The translations under genes and the position numbers were made by a program. A model generated the notes under the pieces. It worked only from the letters and a program-made list of their open reading frames with translations, was not told the origin of the DNA and made no database searches. From Mucilaginibacter yixingensis (GTDB lineage: Bacteria; Bacteroidota; Bacteroidia; Sphingobacteriales; Sphingobacteriaceae): a DNA stretch of 64,000 nucleotides. The stretch covers positions 2,046,001 to 2,110,000 of the forward strand of contig NZ_CP160205.1 in assembly GCF_041080815.1 (NCBI RefSeq). Direction: 5' to 3'. Shown piece after piece: positions 16,555 to 25,584 of the stretch. Every line of letters begins with the position of its first letter. Positions within the stretch are counted from its first letter, which is position 1.

Positions 16555-17823
16555 ATGGCTAAAACGAAAATGTCATATCTTAGCAGGATGAACCTCGAAG
16601 ATATACTGGCTGTTATGCTGGTCATGGCAGCTTTGTTTGCTTATATCAACCACCGGCTCATTAAATGGCCGCCCGCCATCGGCATCATGATCCTGTCGCT
16701 GGGCTTTTCTATGTTGCTGGTGTTTTTGCGCGGGTTTAATATCACATGGCTCAACCGCATTGGCACCATGGCCGCTGATATTGATTTCCGCAGCCTGCTG
16801 ATGAACTTCCTGTTAAGTTTCCTGCTATTTGCGGGTGCTGTACACGTGGATGGGCAAAAACTCAAAAAAGAACGGCTGCCAGTAACGGTACTGGCGCTGT
16901 TCGGGACGGTGATTTCTGCTATTTTGGTTGGGGTATTAACTTGGTTACTGTTCAGTTGGGCAAGCTATCCGGTACCGTTGATCTATTGCCTGATCTTCGG
17001 CACGGTCATCTCACCGACAGACCCGGTAGCCGTATTGAGCATTTTACGCGAGGCGCGTATCCCGGTTTCGCTGGAACTGAAGATTGCCGGCGAATCGCTG
17101 TTTAACGATGGCGTGGGTGTAGTGTTATTTGTTACCATGACTGAAGCGGCCCGTTCGGGTACATTCTCCTGGGGTAACTTTAGTTTATTATTTTTGCAGG
17201 AGGCGGTGGGCGGAATGGCTTATGGTGCTTTGCTTGGATACCTCGGTTTTGTGCTACTACGTTCGGTCAATGATTATAAAGTAGAAGTATTGCTGACATT
17301 GGCTTTGGTAGCGGGCGGCTACGGATTGGCCTCGCATTTGCATATCTCCGGCCCGCTGGCGATGGTAGTAGCAGGGCTGATCACAGGTAATAAATCCCGT
17401 CGGGAGGGCTTGTCTGAAGCCAGTTGGGATTACCTGGGCAAGTTCTGGGAGTTAATCGACGAAATATTGAATGCCATCCTTTTCCTGCTGGTCGGCTTTG
17501 AAATGTTGGTATTGAAGATCGAACCGGTTGTTTTATTGATCGGCTTAGCCGGCATTGTCATTATGCTGCTGTCACGCTGGGTGTCAGTTGCGGTACCGGT
17601 GGCCCTGCTCCGCCGGAAAGTTCGGTTTGAACGCCATGCAGTCAGTATCCTGACCTGGGGCGGATTAAAGGGCGGATTATCTATCGCACTGGCGCTTTCT
17701 TTATCTACCGGGATGTACCGAGAGGTTTTTGTGGTGATGACTTACATTATTGTGGTGTTCTCCATCCTGGTGCAGGGGTTGAGCATTGGCCCTTTAACCC
17801 GCAGGCTGTTGAAACGGCATTGA
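16555..17823 (+). CDS. CPA1-type sodium/proton antiporter
   Basis: A 422-aa polytopic membrane protein with about 12 hydrophobic segments. The conserved ion-binding region is present: FGTVISPTDPVAVLSILREA, then AGESLFNDGVGVVLF, where the FNDG Asp belongs to the usual transport pair. GGLKGGLSIALALS near the C-terminus is the family's other hallmark. It should exchange Na+ (or K+) for H+ and help with pH or salt stress. The frame is open from a TTG at 16552; the ATG at 16555 is used, and ATGs at 16570 and 16588 are also possible. The ClC gene further downstream gives an ion-homeostasis theme. Confidence 0.92.
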   Translation: MAKTKMSYLSRMNLEDILAVMLVMAALFAYINHRLIKWPPAIGIMILSLGFSMLLVFLRGFNITWLNRIGTMAADIDFRSLLMNFLLSFLLFAGAVHVDGQKLKKERLPVTVLALFGTVISAILVGVLTWLLFSWASYPVPLIYCLIFGTVISPTDPVAVLSILREARIPVSLELKIAGESLFNDGVGVVLFVTMTEAARSGTFSWGNFSLLFLQEAVGGMAYGALLGYLGFVLLRSVNDYKVEVLLTLALVAGGYGLASHLHISGPLAMVVAGLITGNKSRREGLSEASWDYLGKFWELIDEILNAILFLLVGFEMLVLKIEPVVLLIGLAGIVIMLLSRWVSVAVPVALLRRKVRFERHAVSILTWGGLKGGLSIALALSLSTGMYREVFVVMTYIIVVFSILVQGLSIGPLTRRLLKRH

Positions 17824-17841
17824 TTTTTTATCGGTCGCTTT

Positions 17842-18153
17842 ATGAAACTCACCCATTATTTTACCGGTTTTTTTGCAGAATCTGATTACGACGACCGGCT
17901 TCATGATTTTTTAAATCAATATCGTCACAAATTTCCCGGTCTCGATTATCTGCATATAGAGCTGAGCGAGGGTGAACCTACAGTGACCGTTACGGAAAGC
18001 CCCTCCGGTCACGGGCTGCGCATATCGGTTAGCCGACTGAGTCCGGATAGTCCACTGGCAGACTATGAAATGATGATTGGCCTGCGCAATTTACTTGATA
18101 ATGCTGTTGCATCGCATCTGCAAAAAACAAACCCGGCCGCCGAACGTCTATAG
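17842..18153 (+). CDS. Conserved-looking small protein of unknown function
   Basis: A 103-aa soluble protein I do not recognise. It begins MKLTHYFTGFFAESDYDDRL, continues with a negatively charged alpha/beta-like segment (PGLDYLHIELSEGEPTVTVT) and ends in a helix (MMIGLRNLLDNAVASHLQKT). Codon use and residue distribution are those of a real gene. It starts 18 bases after the antiporter stop on the same strand, so it is probably co-transcribed. There is no signal peptide or transmembrane segment. Confidence 0.65.
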   Translation: MKLTHYFTGFFAESDYDDRLHDFLNQYRHKFPGLDYLHIELSEGEPTVTVTESPSGHGLRISVSRLSPDSPLADYEMMIGLRNLLDNAVASHLQKTNPAAERL

Positions 18154-18293
18154 CGGTGGCAGATGGCAAAAAATTTAAGAGCTAACGCTGGCTTTAATGA
18201 GGTGTAAGCGTGTTCCTGCCGGAGCATATCCATCAGATCCTGCCGGCCCCGCACTAAATTATTGTTGCCTGCGTTTATTGTTAAATACCCCCT

Positions 18294-19841
18294 ATGAAAA
18301 ATACTCATCGTTATACGCTTTGCTGGCTTTGCCTTTTATTGCCGCTAACCTCCGCCGCGTCGGGTTTTAAATTTCGAATTAGAAATACAACTAAAAATAA
18401 GGTTGCTGTATTTTACCGCCTAAACGAACGTGACGGTAGGGTTAGAATTAAAGCGGTTTTCAGCTTGGAGCCGGGCCAGGTACGAGAAAAGGAATTGTCG
18501 CTAAGAAAAGGCGACACCATTGCTTTTTACGGACAGGATAGTGAAGATCAAACCTCAGTGAGCATTAAAAAGGATTTCGCGGCAGTGGAAAAGATTAAAA
18601 GCCAGCTGATTGACGTACCGATCATCATCCCCGAAAAGACCAACACCAGTTTTGAGTCGCTGGAAGGACTGAGTGTTAAACTTGAACATAATAAAGTACT
18701 CAATTTTCTGCTCAAACTCGATTCGACTTCGATGAGCAGCCTCTCTATGCTGGAAAAAAATTTCCAAAACGTTTACCCGTTGGGCACTTTTATTTTTGTA
18801 GATGTCAAGACTAACCGCCTGCTCTTACCGCCGCTTGAACCCTCTTTCTGGAACAGCAGCGAAAATTATCTGACGATCCAGGACAGCTTGCACGCGATGG
18901 TGGATAAAGACAAGCGGGGTATGGCCAACGCACAGGTGGCTTATTTTGTCGCCAAGATGTTCGATTCGCTGCGTGTCAATCATACCGCCGAACTGGAATT
19001 CAAAGCGCGCCTGTCGCTGGTGCGCTGGAAACCCACGCCGCAAGCCAACATCTACCAAATATTTAATGATAAAGCTTTTCAGGATTTCCTGCAAAACTGT
19101 TACGCCCAGATTGACAATCCGGATAAGGAATACCCGCGTTACCGGCTTTACTTTTTATCGTCCTATGAGCGTATCGACGACCTGGAAGTGTTCGGGCGGC
19201 AGTTCTTTAATTTCGGTAACGAAACAGACCTTTCATTAGCCGTACCAACGCAAGTTTTCAGCACCAACCTTGGCGTGATGTATGCTAAGAGCCGTACGCT
19301 GAGCAATTATTACTCGGTTCAGGGTGCGGTGCTCCGTACCAAAGCCTATGATTTCACTTCGCTGTTCTTTAACAGCTTTAAGAGTAACGTCAAAAAAAAC
19401 ATCATCGCCGAAGATGTGCTGACAGAAAAAAAACTGACCAACGATATTTTCGATGAGTACAAAAGCCTGGTCGCTTACAACCCTAAGCCGCAAGAACTCT
19501 CGCTGCAGGCACTCGATCCTAAAGACCCGACGCCCTCGCTAAGCCCAATCCGAACGACTTTAAATAACTTGTCTGCTTATTCACCAATGGTTCCCGATAC
19601 CTCAAAAGCCGCGGCTGCGTTAGCCAACAATGTACAGATCAATGGGTATAACAATAAGGTGAAACTATTCAATTCCCACCTGGGCCAATTAAATAAATTA
19701 TTCAAGGAACTTGACCAGGCAGATGCAGACCTGGAGAAGATCAGCGCCTCGATGCCAGAAAAAAGTTTCAGCAGCGCCTCAGGGGTCCCGGGACTCCTCA
19801 ATGAGATAGAAGTGAATAGTCAGATTGCCCATAAAGAATGA
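18294..19841 (+). CDS. Exported protein of unknown function, coupled to the ClC gene
   Basis: A 515-aa exported protein with signal MKNTHRYTLCWLCLLLPLTS ending near AASG. After it comes a beta-rich domain (FKFRIRNTTKNKVAVFYRLN, YGQDSEDQTSVSIKKDF), then a long, mainly helical part (LLKLDSTSMSSLSMLEKNFQ, FVAKMFDSLRVNHTAELEFK) and a C-terminal coiled-coil-like stretch (LGQLNKLFKELDQADADLEK). No catalytic motif is visible. Its stop overlaps the ClC start by 4 bases (ATGA), indicating translational coupling. A periplasmic or surface partner of the transporter is possible but unproven. Confidence 0.75.
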   Translation: MKNTHRYTLCWLCLLLPLTSAASGFKFRIRNTTKNKVAVFYRLNERDGRVRIKAVFSLEPGQVREKELSLRKGDTIAFYGQDSEDQTSVSIKKDFAAVEKIKSQLIDVPIIIPEKTNTSFESLEGLSVKLEHNKVLNFLLKLDSTSMSSLSMLEKNFQNVYPLGTFIFVDVKTNRLLLPPLEPSFWNSSENYLTIQDSLHAMVDKDKRGMANAQVAYFVAKMFDSLRVNHTAELEFKARLSLVRWKPTPQANIYQIFNDKAFQDFLQNCYAQIDNPDKEYPRYRLYFLSSYERIDDLEVFGRQFFNFGNETDLSLAVPTQVFSTNLGVMYAKSRTLSNYYSVQGAVLRTKAYDFTSLFFNSFKSNVKKNIIAEDVLTEKKLTNDIFDEYKSLVAYNPKPQELSLQALDPKDPTPSLSPIRTTLNNLSAYSPMVPDTSKAAAALANNVQINGYNNKVKLFNSHLGQLNKLFKELDQADADLEKISASMPEKSFSSASGVPGLLNEIEVNSQIAHKE

Positions 19842-21193
19842 GAAAGTTTAACTGGCTAATCAACGGTGGAAAAATGCGCAAAGGCGCATTACAAGCCTTA
19901 CCGTTCTGGATCGCGTCGCTGATCACCGGTTTGGTGGCTGTGCTTTATACCCGATTATTTGAATGGTCCGAAAAACTGGGGCGCTCATTATGCGGTACTC
20001 ATGAGTGGCTAATTTTTGTACTTACACCTATCGGTTTTTTATCAGCCTGGCTATTGGTAAAGCAGGTAGATATCTACGCCAGGGGCAGCGGCATTCCTCA
20101 GGTGATGGCGGCAATTGAATTAACCACTCCCCAAAATGACCAGCAGGTCAAACGCCTGCTGAATGTGCGGATGCTGTTGGTCAAAATCGCCTCCAGCTTA
20201 CTGATGATCTTTGGAGGTGGGGCAATCGGCCGCGAGGGGCCAACCATCCAGATCGCGGGAACGATTTTTCGTAAGATCGATGAGTGGCTGCCGGATTGGT
20301 GGCCGAAGATCTCTCGTAAAAATATGATCCTGACGGGAGCCGCAGCCGGCCTGGCCGCAGCGTTCAATACGCCGCTCGGTGGCATCGTGTTTGCCGTGGA
20401 AGAACTCGCGCGTACGCACATCAGCTCCTTCAAGACAGCAATTTTTACAGCGGTCATCCTGGCAGGCTTAACTGCTCAGGCTTTCCTCGGCCCTTATTTA
20501 TACCTGGGTTACCCCATCATCGGAAAGTTTGCGCCGGCCATGCTGCTGGCCGTTATACCGGTCGCTCTGCTTGCAGGGCTATCAGGCAGTTTTATGGGCT
20601 GGATCATTTTAAAAGTGCTCAACTGGAAAGATCGCTTGAAAGGTAAGACTAGTGAAGCATTCTATGTTGTCGGTTGTGCATTGCTGCTTAGCACTATTGC
20701 TTACAGTATTAATGGCAGTATTATTGGCTCTGGTAAGCCACAAATGACCTCCCTGTTATTTACAAATGCTAAACATGTGGGCTGGCAGGTACCACTGATG
20801 CGGATTATCGGACCGGTATTGTCTTTTACCACCGGAGCGTCCGGTGGCATTTTTGCTCCCTCACTGGCTGCCGGTGCAACCATCGGCTCCTTTGCTGCCG
20901 GTTTACTTCACCTGGCATCATCGGATACTAATATTTTGATCCTGGCGGGCATGGTCGCCTTTCTGACGGGCATCACCCGGTCGCCTTTTACATCGGCTAT
21001 TCTAGTGTTGGAAATGACAGATCGTCACAGTGTGATTTTTTTTCTTATGCTCTCCGGCATATGCGCCAGCCTGATAGCTACAATTGTGAGCAAACATTCG
21101 CTCTACGAATACTTGAAACTGCAATATATTGTCAAACTACATCGGCACGAACATCACACTCAGGAAGGCCTTTCATCGGTTGACCGAACCTGA
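19838..21193 (+). CDS. ClC-family chloride channel or H+/Cl- antiporter
   Basis: A 451-aa membrane protein with the three ClC selectivity signatures: GSGIPQ at residues 83-88, GGAIGREGPTIQ with the gating Glu near 133, and GASGGIFAPSLAAGA in the C-terminal half. Hydrophobic segments fill the rest, including GITRSPFTSAILVLEMT near the end. There are no CBS domains. It is translationally coupled to the upstream exported protein. Its 3' end overlaps the tail of the MscS gene by 34 bases in convergent orientation. It probably moves chloride, or chloride against protons. Confidence 0.93.
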   Translation: MRKFNWLINGGKMRKGALQALPFWIASLITGLVAVLYTRLFEWSEKLGRSLCGTHEWLIFVLTPIGFLSAWLLVKQVDIYARGSGIPQVMAAIELTTPQNDQQVKRLLNVRMLLVKIASSLLMIFGGGAIGREGPTIQIAGTIFRKIDEWLPDWWPKISRKNMILTGAAAGLAAAFNTPLGGIVFAVEELARTHISSFKTAIFTAVILAGLTAQAFLGPYLYLGYPIIGKFAPAMLLAVIPVALLAGLSGSFMGWIILKVLNWKDRLKGKTSEAFYVVGCALLLSTIAYSINGSIIGSGKPQMTSLLFTNAKHVGWQVPLMRIIGPVLSFTTGASGGIFAPSLAAGATIGSFAAGLLHLASSDTNILILAGMVAFLTGITRSPFTSAILVLEMTDRHSVIFFLMLSGICASLIATIVSKHSLYEYLKLQYIVKLHRHEHHTQEGLSSVDRT

Positions 21194-22986
21194 AAAGCTG
21201 GCGGCGTGTAATCTTTGGGCAAATAATCTGCCGGGATGGTGGTTGTGTTACCATCGCGCACCGCTCTGTAATGCGGCGACATAATCTCAACACCGGCCTC
21301 GTTAAATTTGTCCTGTATCAGTGCGTGAAGTTCAGAATAAATAACCGCTTGTTTTCCAGGCGAACGGGTATAAGCATTGATCTGATAGCTAACATAATAA
21401 TCTTCCAGACTGGTTTGCAGCACAAAAGGCTTCGGCTTATGTTCGATCAGCGTTGTTTGAAGCGCTGCATTGATCAGCAATTCATGCACTTGTCGCCAGG
21501 GTGCGTCATAACCGATGGTCACTGAAGTGTGCAGAATCAATCCAGTGGTGTTACTTTCGCTACTATAATTGACCGTATGATTATTCATCACCGTGGAGTT
21601 GGGGATGGAAATGATCTCGTTTTTTATAGTTCGAACCCGGGTTACCAACAAAGTTTTTTGTATCACATCGCCGGTTACTTCGCCAATCTGTACCCGGTCG
21701 CCGAGTTTGAAAGCCCGCATGTACGTCAGTACCAATCCGGCTACAACATTGCCTAGGGCGCCCGCTGAACCGAAGGTAAAGAGCACACCCATGAATACTG
21801 ATACACCTTTAAAAATCGGCGAGTCTGAGCCGGGCAAATAAGGAAAAATTACGATAAGCATGAATGCCAGTACCAGTACACGAATTATCTGATAGGTCGG
21901 GTTGGCCCAGTCAGGATAAAAACCAGGAATACTGAGCTTGCCGTGTTCGATCTCCCGTTTTAGGAAACGCAAAAACCTAAGTGCGTAGCGAAATACTAAA
22001 CAGAGTACTAAGATGGTGATCAGATTAGGAATATAAGCCCAGATGGCTGAGCCGATACGGTGTAACGGCGCCATCACATAGCCGAACAGCGTACCTGACA
22101 GTTCACGAGTGTAAGGGAAAAAGCCAAAGACGATAGGTATGGCAAAATAAACAACCAGAATGATGAGCAGCCATTTAACGAGAGTAACGATGGAAGATAA
22201 AACCTGTCGGGCCTGACCGCTATTCACCAATTCGTAATTGCGGATATGCAAGCCGCCGAACCAGTGGTGTTCGCTGCCCTGGATCTGGCGTTCCAGTCTG
22301 CGGGTCATCCGGATAATGAGCGTAATAAGCAAGATTGCCACCAAAATGACCGCCAAGGCTAACCCGGCCTCTTTGGCTAAAGCGCTCCATTGTGTATCGG
22401 CTTCATATGCCCTCAAGCCTTGGATAATCCGATCATGATATTTTCGGGCAAGTTGTTCTTTCGTCAAATGCCCCCATAAGCCATCAGTAGTGGATAGCGA
22501 TAAGATAAGCTGATCTCCATATACCAGATCGGTGGTTTGCTCGGCGTTTACTACCTGTAGTTTGGACGCGGTAAATAAACGGTCGCTTGCTAAAGTTTTG
22601 ATCCGCGATTCGACAGCTGAAGCTCGTTCTATGGCAGTAAAGCTACCTTGGCGTGCGTAAAGCGAGAATAAAGTATCGTTTAAAAGCACAACCGGATAGC
22701 CTTTGACAAATTTTCGTAAAGAATCAACCTGCTGCTTTTGCCGGGACAGCTTGGTGGAATCGCTGGCCTTGATCGAATCCAACTGGCGCAATAATGCCAG
22801 GCGTTTGGCATCATTACCTGAAAGTTTGGCGACCTGCTGTTCCAGTCCCTGCCTACGTAATGAATCTGTCGCTCGTTCGGCCGAAAGGCGCTGGATGATT
22901 AGCAATTGCGCGTCCACCTGTTTGGGCGGCAGCGTATCGGCAGGCTGCTGAATAAAAACCAAAACGGCAAAGAGAAATAATTTCAT
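21160..22986 (-). CDS. MscS-family mechanosensitive channel with extended N-terminus
   Basis: A 608-aa protein. The ATG at 22986 gives a signal peptide (MKLFLFAVLVFIQQ). A frame open from 23031 adds residues with no signal character. A long N-terminal periplasmic coiled-coil region is rich in Gln, Lys and Asp (RQGLEQQVAKLSGNDAKRL). Several hydrophobic segments then precede the MscS pore and beta domain (SAGALGNVVAGLVLTYMRAF, LGDRVQIGEVTGDVI, then SIPNSTVMNNHTVNYSS). The protein should open under membrane tension to release solutes. It is convergent with the ClC gene. The pattern of an extra N-terminal domain resembles MscK-type relatives. Confidence 0.9.
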   Translation of the reverse strand: MKLFLFAVLVFIQQPADTLPPKQVDAQLLIIQRLSAERATDSLRRQGLEQQVAKLSGNDAKRLALLRQLDSIKASDSTKLSRQKQQVDSLRKFVKGYPVVLLNDTLFSLYARQGSFTAIERASAVESRIKTLASDRLFTASKLQVVNAEQTTDLVYGDQLILSLSTTDGLWGHLTKEQLARKYHDRIIQGLRAYEADTQWSALAKEAGLALAVILVAILLITLIIRMTRRLERQIQGSEHHWFGGLHIRNYELVNSGQARQVLSSIVTLVKWLLIILVVYFAIPIVFGFFPYTRELSGTLFGYVMAPLHRIGSAIWAYIPNLITILVLCLVFRYALRFLRFLKREIEHGKLSIPGFYPDWANPTYQIIRVLVLAFMLIVIFPYLPGSDSPIFKGVSVFMGVLFTFGSAGALGNVVAGLVLTYMRAFKLGDRVQIGEVTGDVIQKTLLVTRVRTIKNEIISIPNSTVMNNHTVNYSSESNTTGLILHTSVTIGYDAPWRQVHELLINAALQTTLIEHKPKPFVLQTSLEDYYVSYQINAYTRSPGKQAVIYSELHALIQDKFNEAGVEIMSPHYRAVRDGNTTTIPADYLPKDYTPPAFQVRSTDERPS

Positions 22987-23374
22987 ATAGGTAATATCAG
23001 GCTTTCGGGTTATTTGTGCAAATTCGGTCAAATTCGACTTACAGATTCCTTAATACTTTCGGTTTAATATCATTAGGTTGCCAATATTATAGACTGTCAG
23101 CCATCTTAGATCTGTTGTCTAAGACAATCTGAATCGGTTTTGTCAATTATTCCTCCTTGCTCCAAGACCAGGCCGATCCCAGTGTCTATTAAAGCGTGAA
23201 GATCCGCCTGGAAATGTCGAAATAACCAATGCTCATAGTCGTCAAAGGTTCCCATTCGTTCGTGAGCTGGCTCTGTACGGCAAAACCTTTATTCGATGTA
23301 GCCTTGAAAGGTGTCCAGTTGATCTTCAAAGTAGGCTTTTGATGGTAATAATATTTACTCTCGGTGATTGTATT
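22987..23374. other. Intergenic region with a coding-like fragment on the minus strand
   Basis: Between the MscS start and the EamA stop. A 61-codon frame without a start runs from 23374 down to 23189 in the same frame as the EamA gene, after its stop. It includes LKINWTPFKATSNKGFAVQS and ends SIGYFDISRRIFTL. It looks protein-like but I do not recognise it. It may be the tail of a lost gene. Confidence 0.35.
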
Positions 23375-24277
23375 TTATTTCATTTTTCGCGCCATATCGC
23401 GGTGTACGCTGATCATTAGTAATACGCCGCAGAATACCAGCGCAAAACCGGCCATGTGCAGCCAACGGAATTTTTCGCCTAACAAAAGATAGGACAGGAG
23501 CAGGGCGCTGACCGGCATGACCCCCATAAACGAGGCCGCTATCGTGCCCTCGACGCGAGCTAAGCCCTTATACCATAATACGGAGCCTAGGCCCATGGTG
23601 ACCAATCCATAGGCCGTCAGCGCCAGCCAATCCCTTATCGACACTTTTGCTAAATCCAGTTTCGGTACCTGCCAACTGGCGAATGGAATAAATAGACCCA
23701 CGGCGATTAAAGCTGACAGTCCGGCTATTTCCTCCGGCGGAAAGTTTTTGGTCAGTGCCTTTCCCATTAATGTGTAACCCGCTTCGCAACAAACGGCAGC
23801 AAAGATCAGTATAACGCCCAGCCAAGGACGCGTCCCGCCTGACGGATCTCCTTTCCATTGCAACACTAATACACCTGAAATGGCTAGGAGTAAAGCCACG
23901 AGCTTTTTCCAGGTAAGTGCATCTTTGAAGAACAATATGGAAAATGCAGCGGTGACGGCAGGGGTGCCGCTCATCACAATACTACCGGTCACCCCGGTCA
24001 CCAACTTCATACCATAAAGCATTAGCGCAGTAAAGCCCAGTACACCGAACAATGCGATGCCCAGCAGCAGCCAACGGTCACGACCTTTATAATTTCTGAG
24101 ACGCGTTAGCTTAATAAAAGGTAAAAGCACCAGGAATGCCAGCAATACCCGTAGACTGCCAGCAATAAACACCGGAAAATGTGGTGTGACCAATTTACTA
24201 AGCGGCGTGGCGCTACCAAAAAGCACCATACCAAAGAAAAGCATCAGGTAAGTTGTGGTATCTACTTGTCTCTTCAT
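23375..24277 (-). CDS. EamA-family (DMT superfamily) transporter
   Basis: A 300-aa membrane protein with ten hydrophobic helices in two EamA repeats. Repeat one begins YLMLFFGMVLFGSATPLSKL with MSGTPAVTAAFSILFFKDAL at its end; repeat two contains LVTMGLGSVLWYKGLARVEG and PVSALLLSYLLLGEKFRWLH. DMT proteins export or exchange metabolites such as amino acids or nucleotide-related compounds; the substrate cannot be predicted. Downstream of its stop the same frame continues with a coding-like fragment. Upstream lies an SDR pseudogene on the same strand. Confidence 0.9.
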   Translation of the reverse strand: MKRQVDTTTYLMLFFGMVLFGSATPLSKLVTPHFPVFIAGSLRVLLAFLVLLPFIKLTRLRNYKGRDRWLLLGIALFGVLGFTALMLYGMKLVTGVTGSIVMSGTPAVTAAFSILFFKDALTWKKLVALLLAISGVLVLQWKGDPSGGTRPWLGVILIFAAVCCEAGYTLMGKALTKNFPPEEIAGLSALIAVGLFIPFASWQVPKLDLAKVSIRDWLALTAYGLVTMGLGSVLWYKGLARVEGTIAASFMGVMPVSALLLSYLLLGEKFRWLHMAGFALVFCGVLLMISVHRDMARKMK

Positions 24278-24327
24278 GTTTTATTTAACAATGAAAAGAC
24301 CGTTTTGATGTATTGGCGACTCATTTT

Positions 24328-24515
24328 TCAAGGACCGGCGTGGCGATAGATGATGGCAAAACTATTCACGCGGATCTTGCGGGCCACAAATTCAGCAGCA
24401 AAAACACGCAACAAAGTTCGTTCAGCGGCTTAGGTCGAAATATTGTGTGAAGTATTGGGACCGCCTTTACAGCAATGGTTAACAGGGAGGCAAAGATTGA
24501 GGCGCCATCATTCAC
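24328..24515 (-). pseudogene. Remnant of an SDR-family oxidoreductase
   Basis: Conceptual translation on the minus strand gives VNDGASIFASLLTIAV. After a frame change it continues GGPNTSHNIST, an in-frame stop, then AAERTLLRVFAAEFVARKIR and VNSF. This is the C-terminal half of a short-chain dehydrogenase: the stop falls where the catalytic ATKAA helix would be, and RKIRVNS matches the usual RGIRVN segment. At least one frameshift and one stop make it non-functional. It lies between the EamA gene and the YeeE/YedE genes, with no intact 5' part in the window. Confidence 0.65.
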
Positions 24516-24594
24516 ATCGTTATGCTCGTTTTTAGTTACGTCATTTAAAGTTATTCTGTAGAAATTCCATATTAACCCGGTATAATTACCAAGG

Positions 24595-25008
24595 TTAATG
24601 CGGAAGATATTGCCTGATCAGCCCATAAACATAAGTGCCCAATAAAGCGCCTAATATAATAATCAAAAAGCTAGAGTAACCGTAGCCCAGGTTGATAAAC
24701 ATGGGGCCGGGGCACGCACCGGTTAAAGCCCAGCCTAGGCCAAAGATCACCCCGCCGATTATATATTTGGGCCAGCGCTTATCCTTGTTCTGAAAGCTGA
24801 TAGGGTGGCCCTGCGTATCTTTAACCTGAAATTTTTTGATCAGGTAAACAGAAATCATTCCTAATATAATCGCCGTACCAATAATACCATACATTTGAAA
24901 TGATTGGAAACGGAACATCTCTTGTATACGGTACCAGGAAGCAGCTTCGGATTTAACCATAATTATGCCGAATATAATGCCGGTAATAACAAAACGGATT
25001 ACTTTCAT
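24595..25008 (-). CDS. YeeE/YedE-family sulfur transporter, second half (DUF6691-like)
   Basis: A 137-aa membrane protein with about four hydrophobic helices and the signature GLGWALTGACPGPMFINLGY. Its Cys corresponds to the conserved cysteine that passes thiosulfate or sulfur in YeeE/TsuA-like transporters. The ATG at 25008 (MKVIRFVITGIIFGIIMV) is used; the frame is open further upstream only through overlap with the preceding gene. It starts 2 bases after that gene's stop. The two half-size proteins together equal one full YeeE. It is the last gene of the sulfur cluster, downstream of the metallo-beta-lactamase/rhodanese gene. Confidence 0.88.
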   Translation of the reverse strand: MKVIRFVITGIIFGIIMVKSEAASWYRIQEMFRFQSFQMYGIIGTAIILGMISVYLIKKFQVKDTQGHPISFQNKDKRWPKYIIGGVIFGLGWALTGACPGPMFINLGYGYSSFLIIILGALLGTYVYGLIRQYLPH

Positions 25009-25010
25009 TG

Positions 25011-25568
25011 TTAAAAAATTAAAGGTAACAACCAATGTGTCATAATTAGTCCGCCGACAAAAAAGCCTATCACGGCCCACAGCGATGGCAGTTGCAAATT
25101 TGATAAACCGCTGATGGCATGCCCCGATGTGCAGCCGCCGGCATATCTGGAACCAAAGCCAACAAGAAAACCACCGCCTAAGAAGATCATCACTCCCTTG
25201 AGACTCAAAGCAAAATGCCAGTTAAAAATAGCAGATGGATTTAGCCTACCATCAAACGGGATGTGCAAAGCCTTGAGATCTGTAATGGTAGCAGTTGATA
25301 ACTGAAGTGGCGCATCATTTTTTAAAATGGTTCCGGCCATGAAACCGCCGGCAACGGCGCCCAGCAGAAATAGTAGATTCCAGCGTTGCGTTTTCCAGTC
25401 AAAATCAAAAAAATTATTGCTCTTACCGGCCCCTGCAAGGATACAGATTGTACGAAGATTAGATGAAAACCCGAATGACTTGCCAAAATACAAAAGTAGG
25501 ACCATAATAAAGGCAATGGCCGTACCTGATATATACCAGGGCCAGGGTTGTTTTATAAATTCAAACAT
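25011..25568 (-). CDS. YeeE/YedE-family sulfur transporter, first half
   Basis: A 185-aa polytopic membrane protein. The hallmark GFGSRYAGGCTSGHAISGLS carries the conserved Cys used for sulfur-compound transfer in the YeeE/YedE family. Hydrophobic helices lie at about 10-30, 60-80, 120-140 and 160-180. It pairs with the shorter half encoded immediately downstream, and lies 16 bases from the stop of the metallo-beta-lactamase/rhodanese gene. The likely job is movement of thiosulfate or sulfane sulfur across the inner membrane to or from the persulfide-handling enzyme. Confidence 0.9.
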   Translation of the reverse strand: MFEFIKQPWPWYISGTAIAFIMVLLLYFGKSFGFSSNLRTICILAGAGKSNNFFDFDWKTQRWNLLFLLGAVAGGFMAGTILKNDAPLQLSTATITDLKALHIPFDGRLNPSAIFNWHFALSLKGVMIFLGGGFLVGFGSRYAGGCTSGHAISGLSNLQLPSLWAVIGFFVGGLIMTHWLLPLIF

Positions 25569-25584
25569 AGCGTTCTATTAAAAA

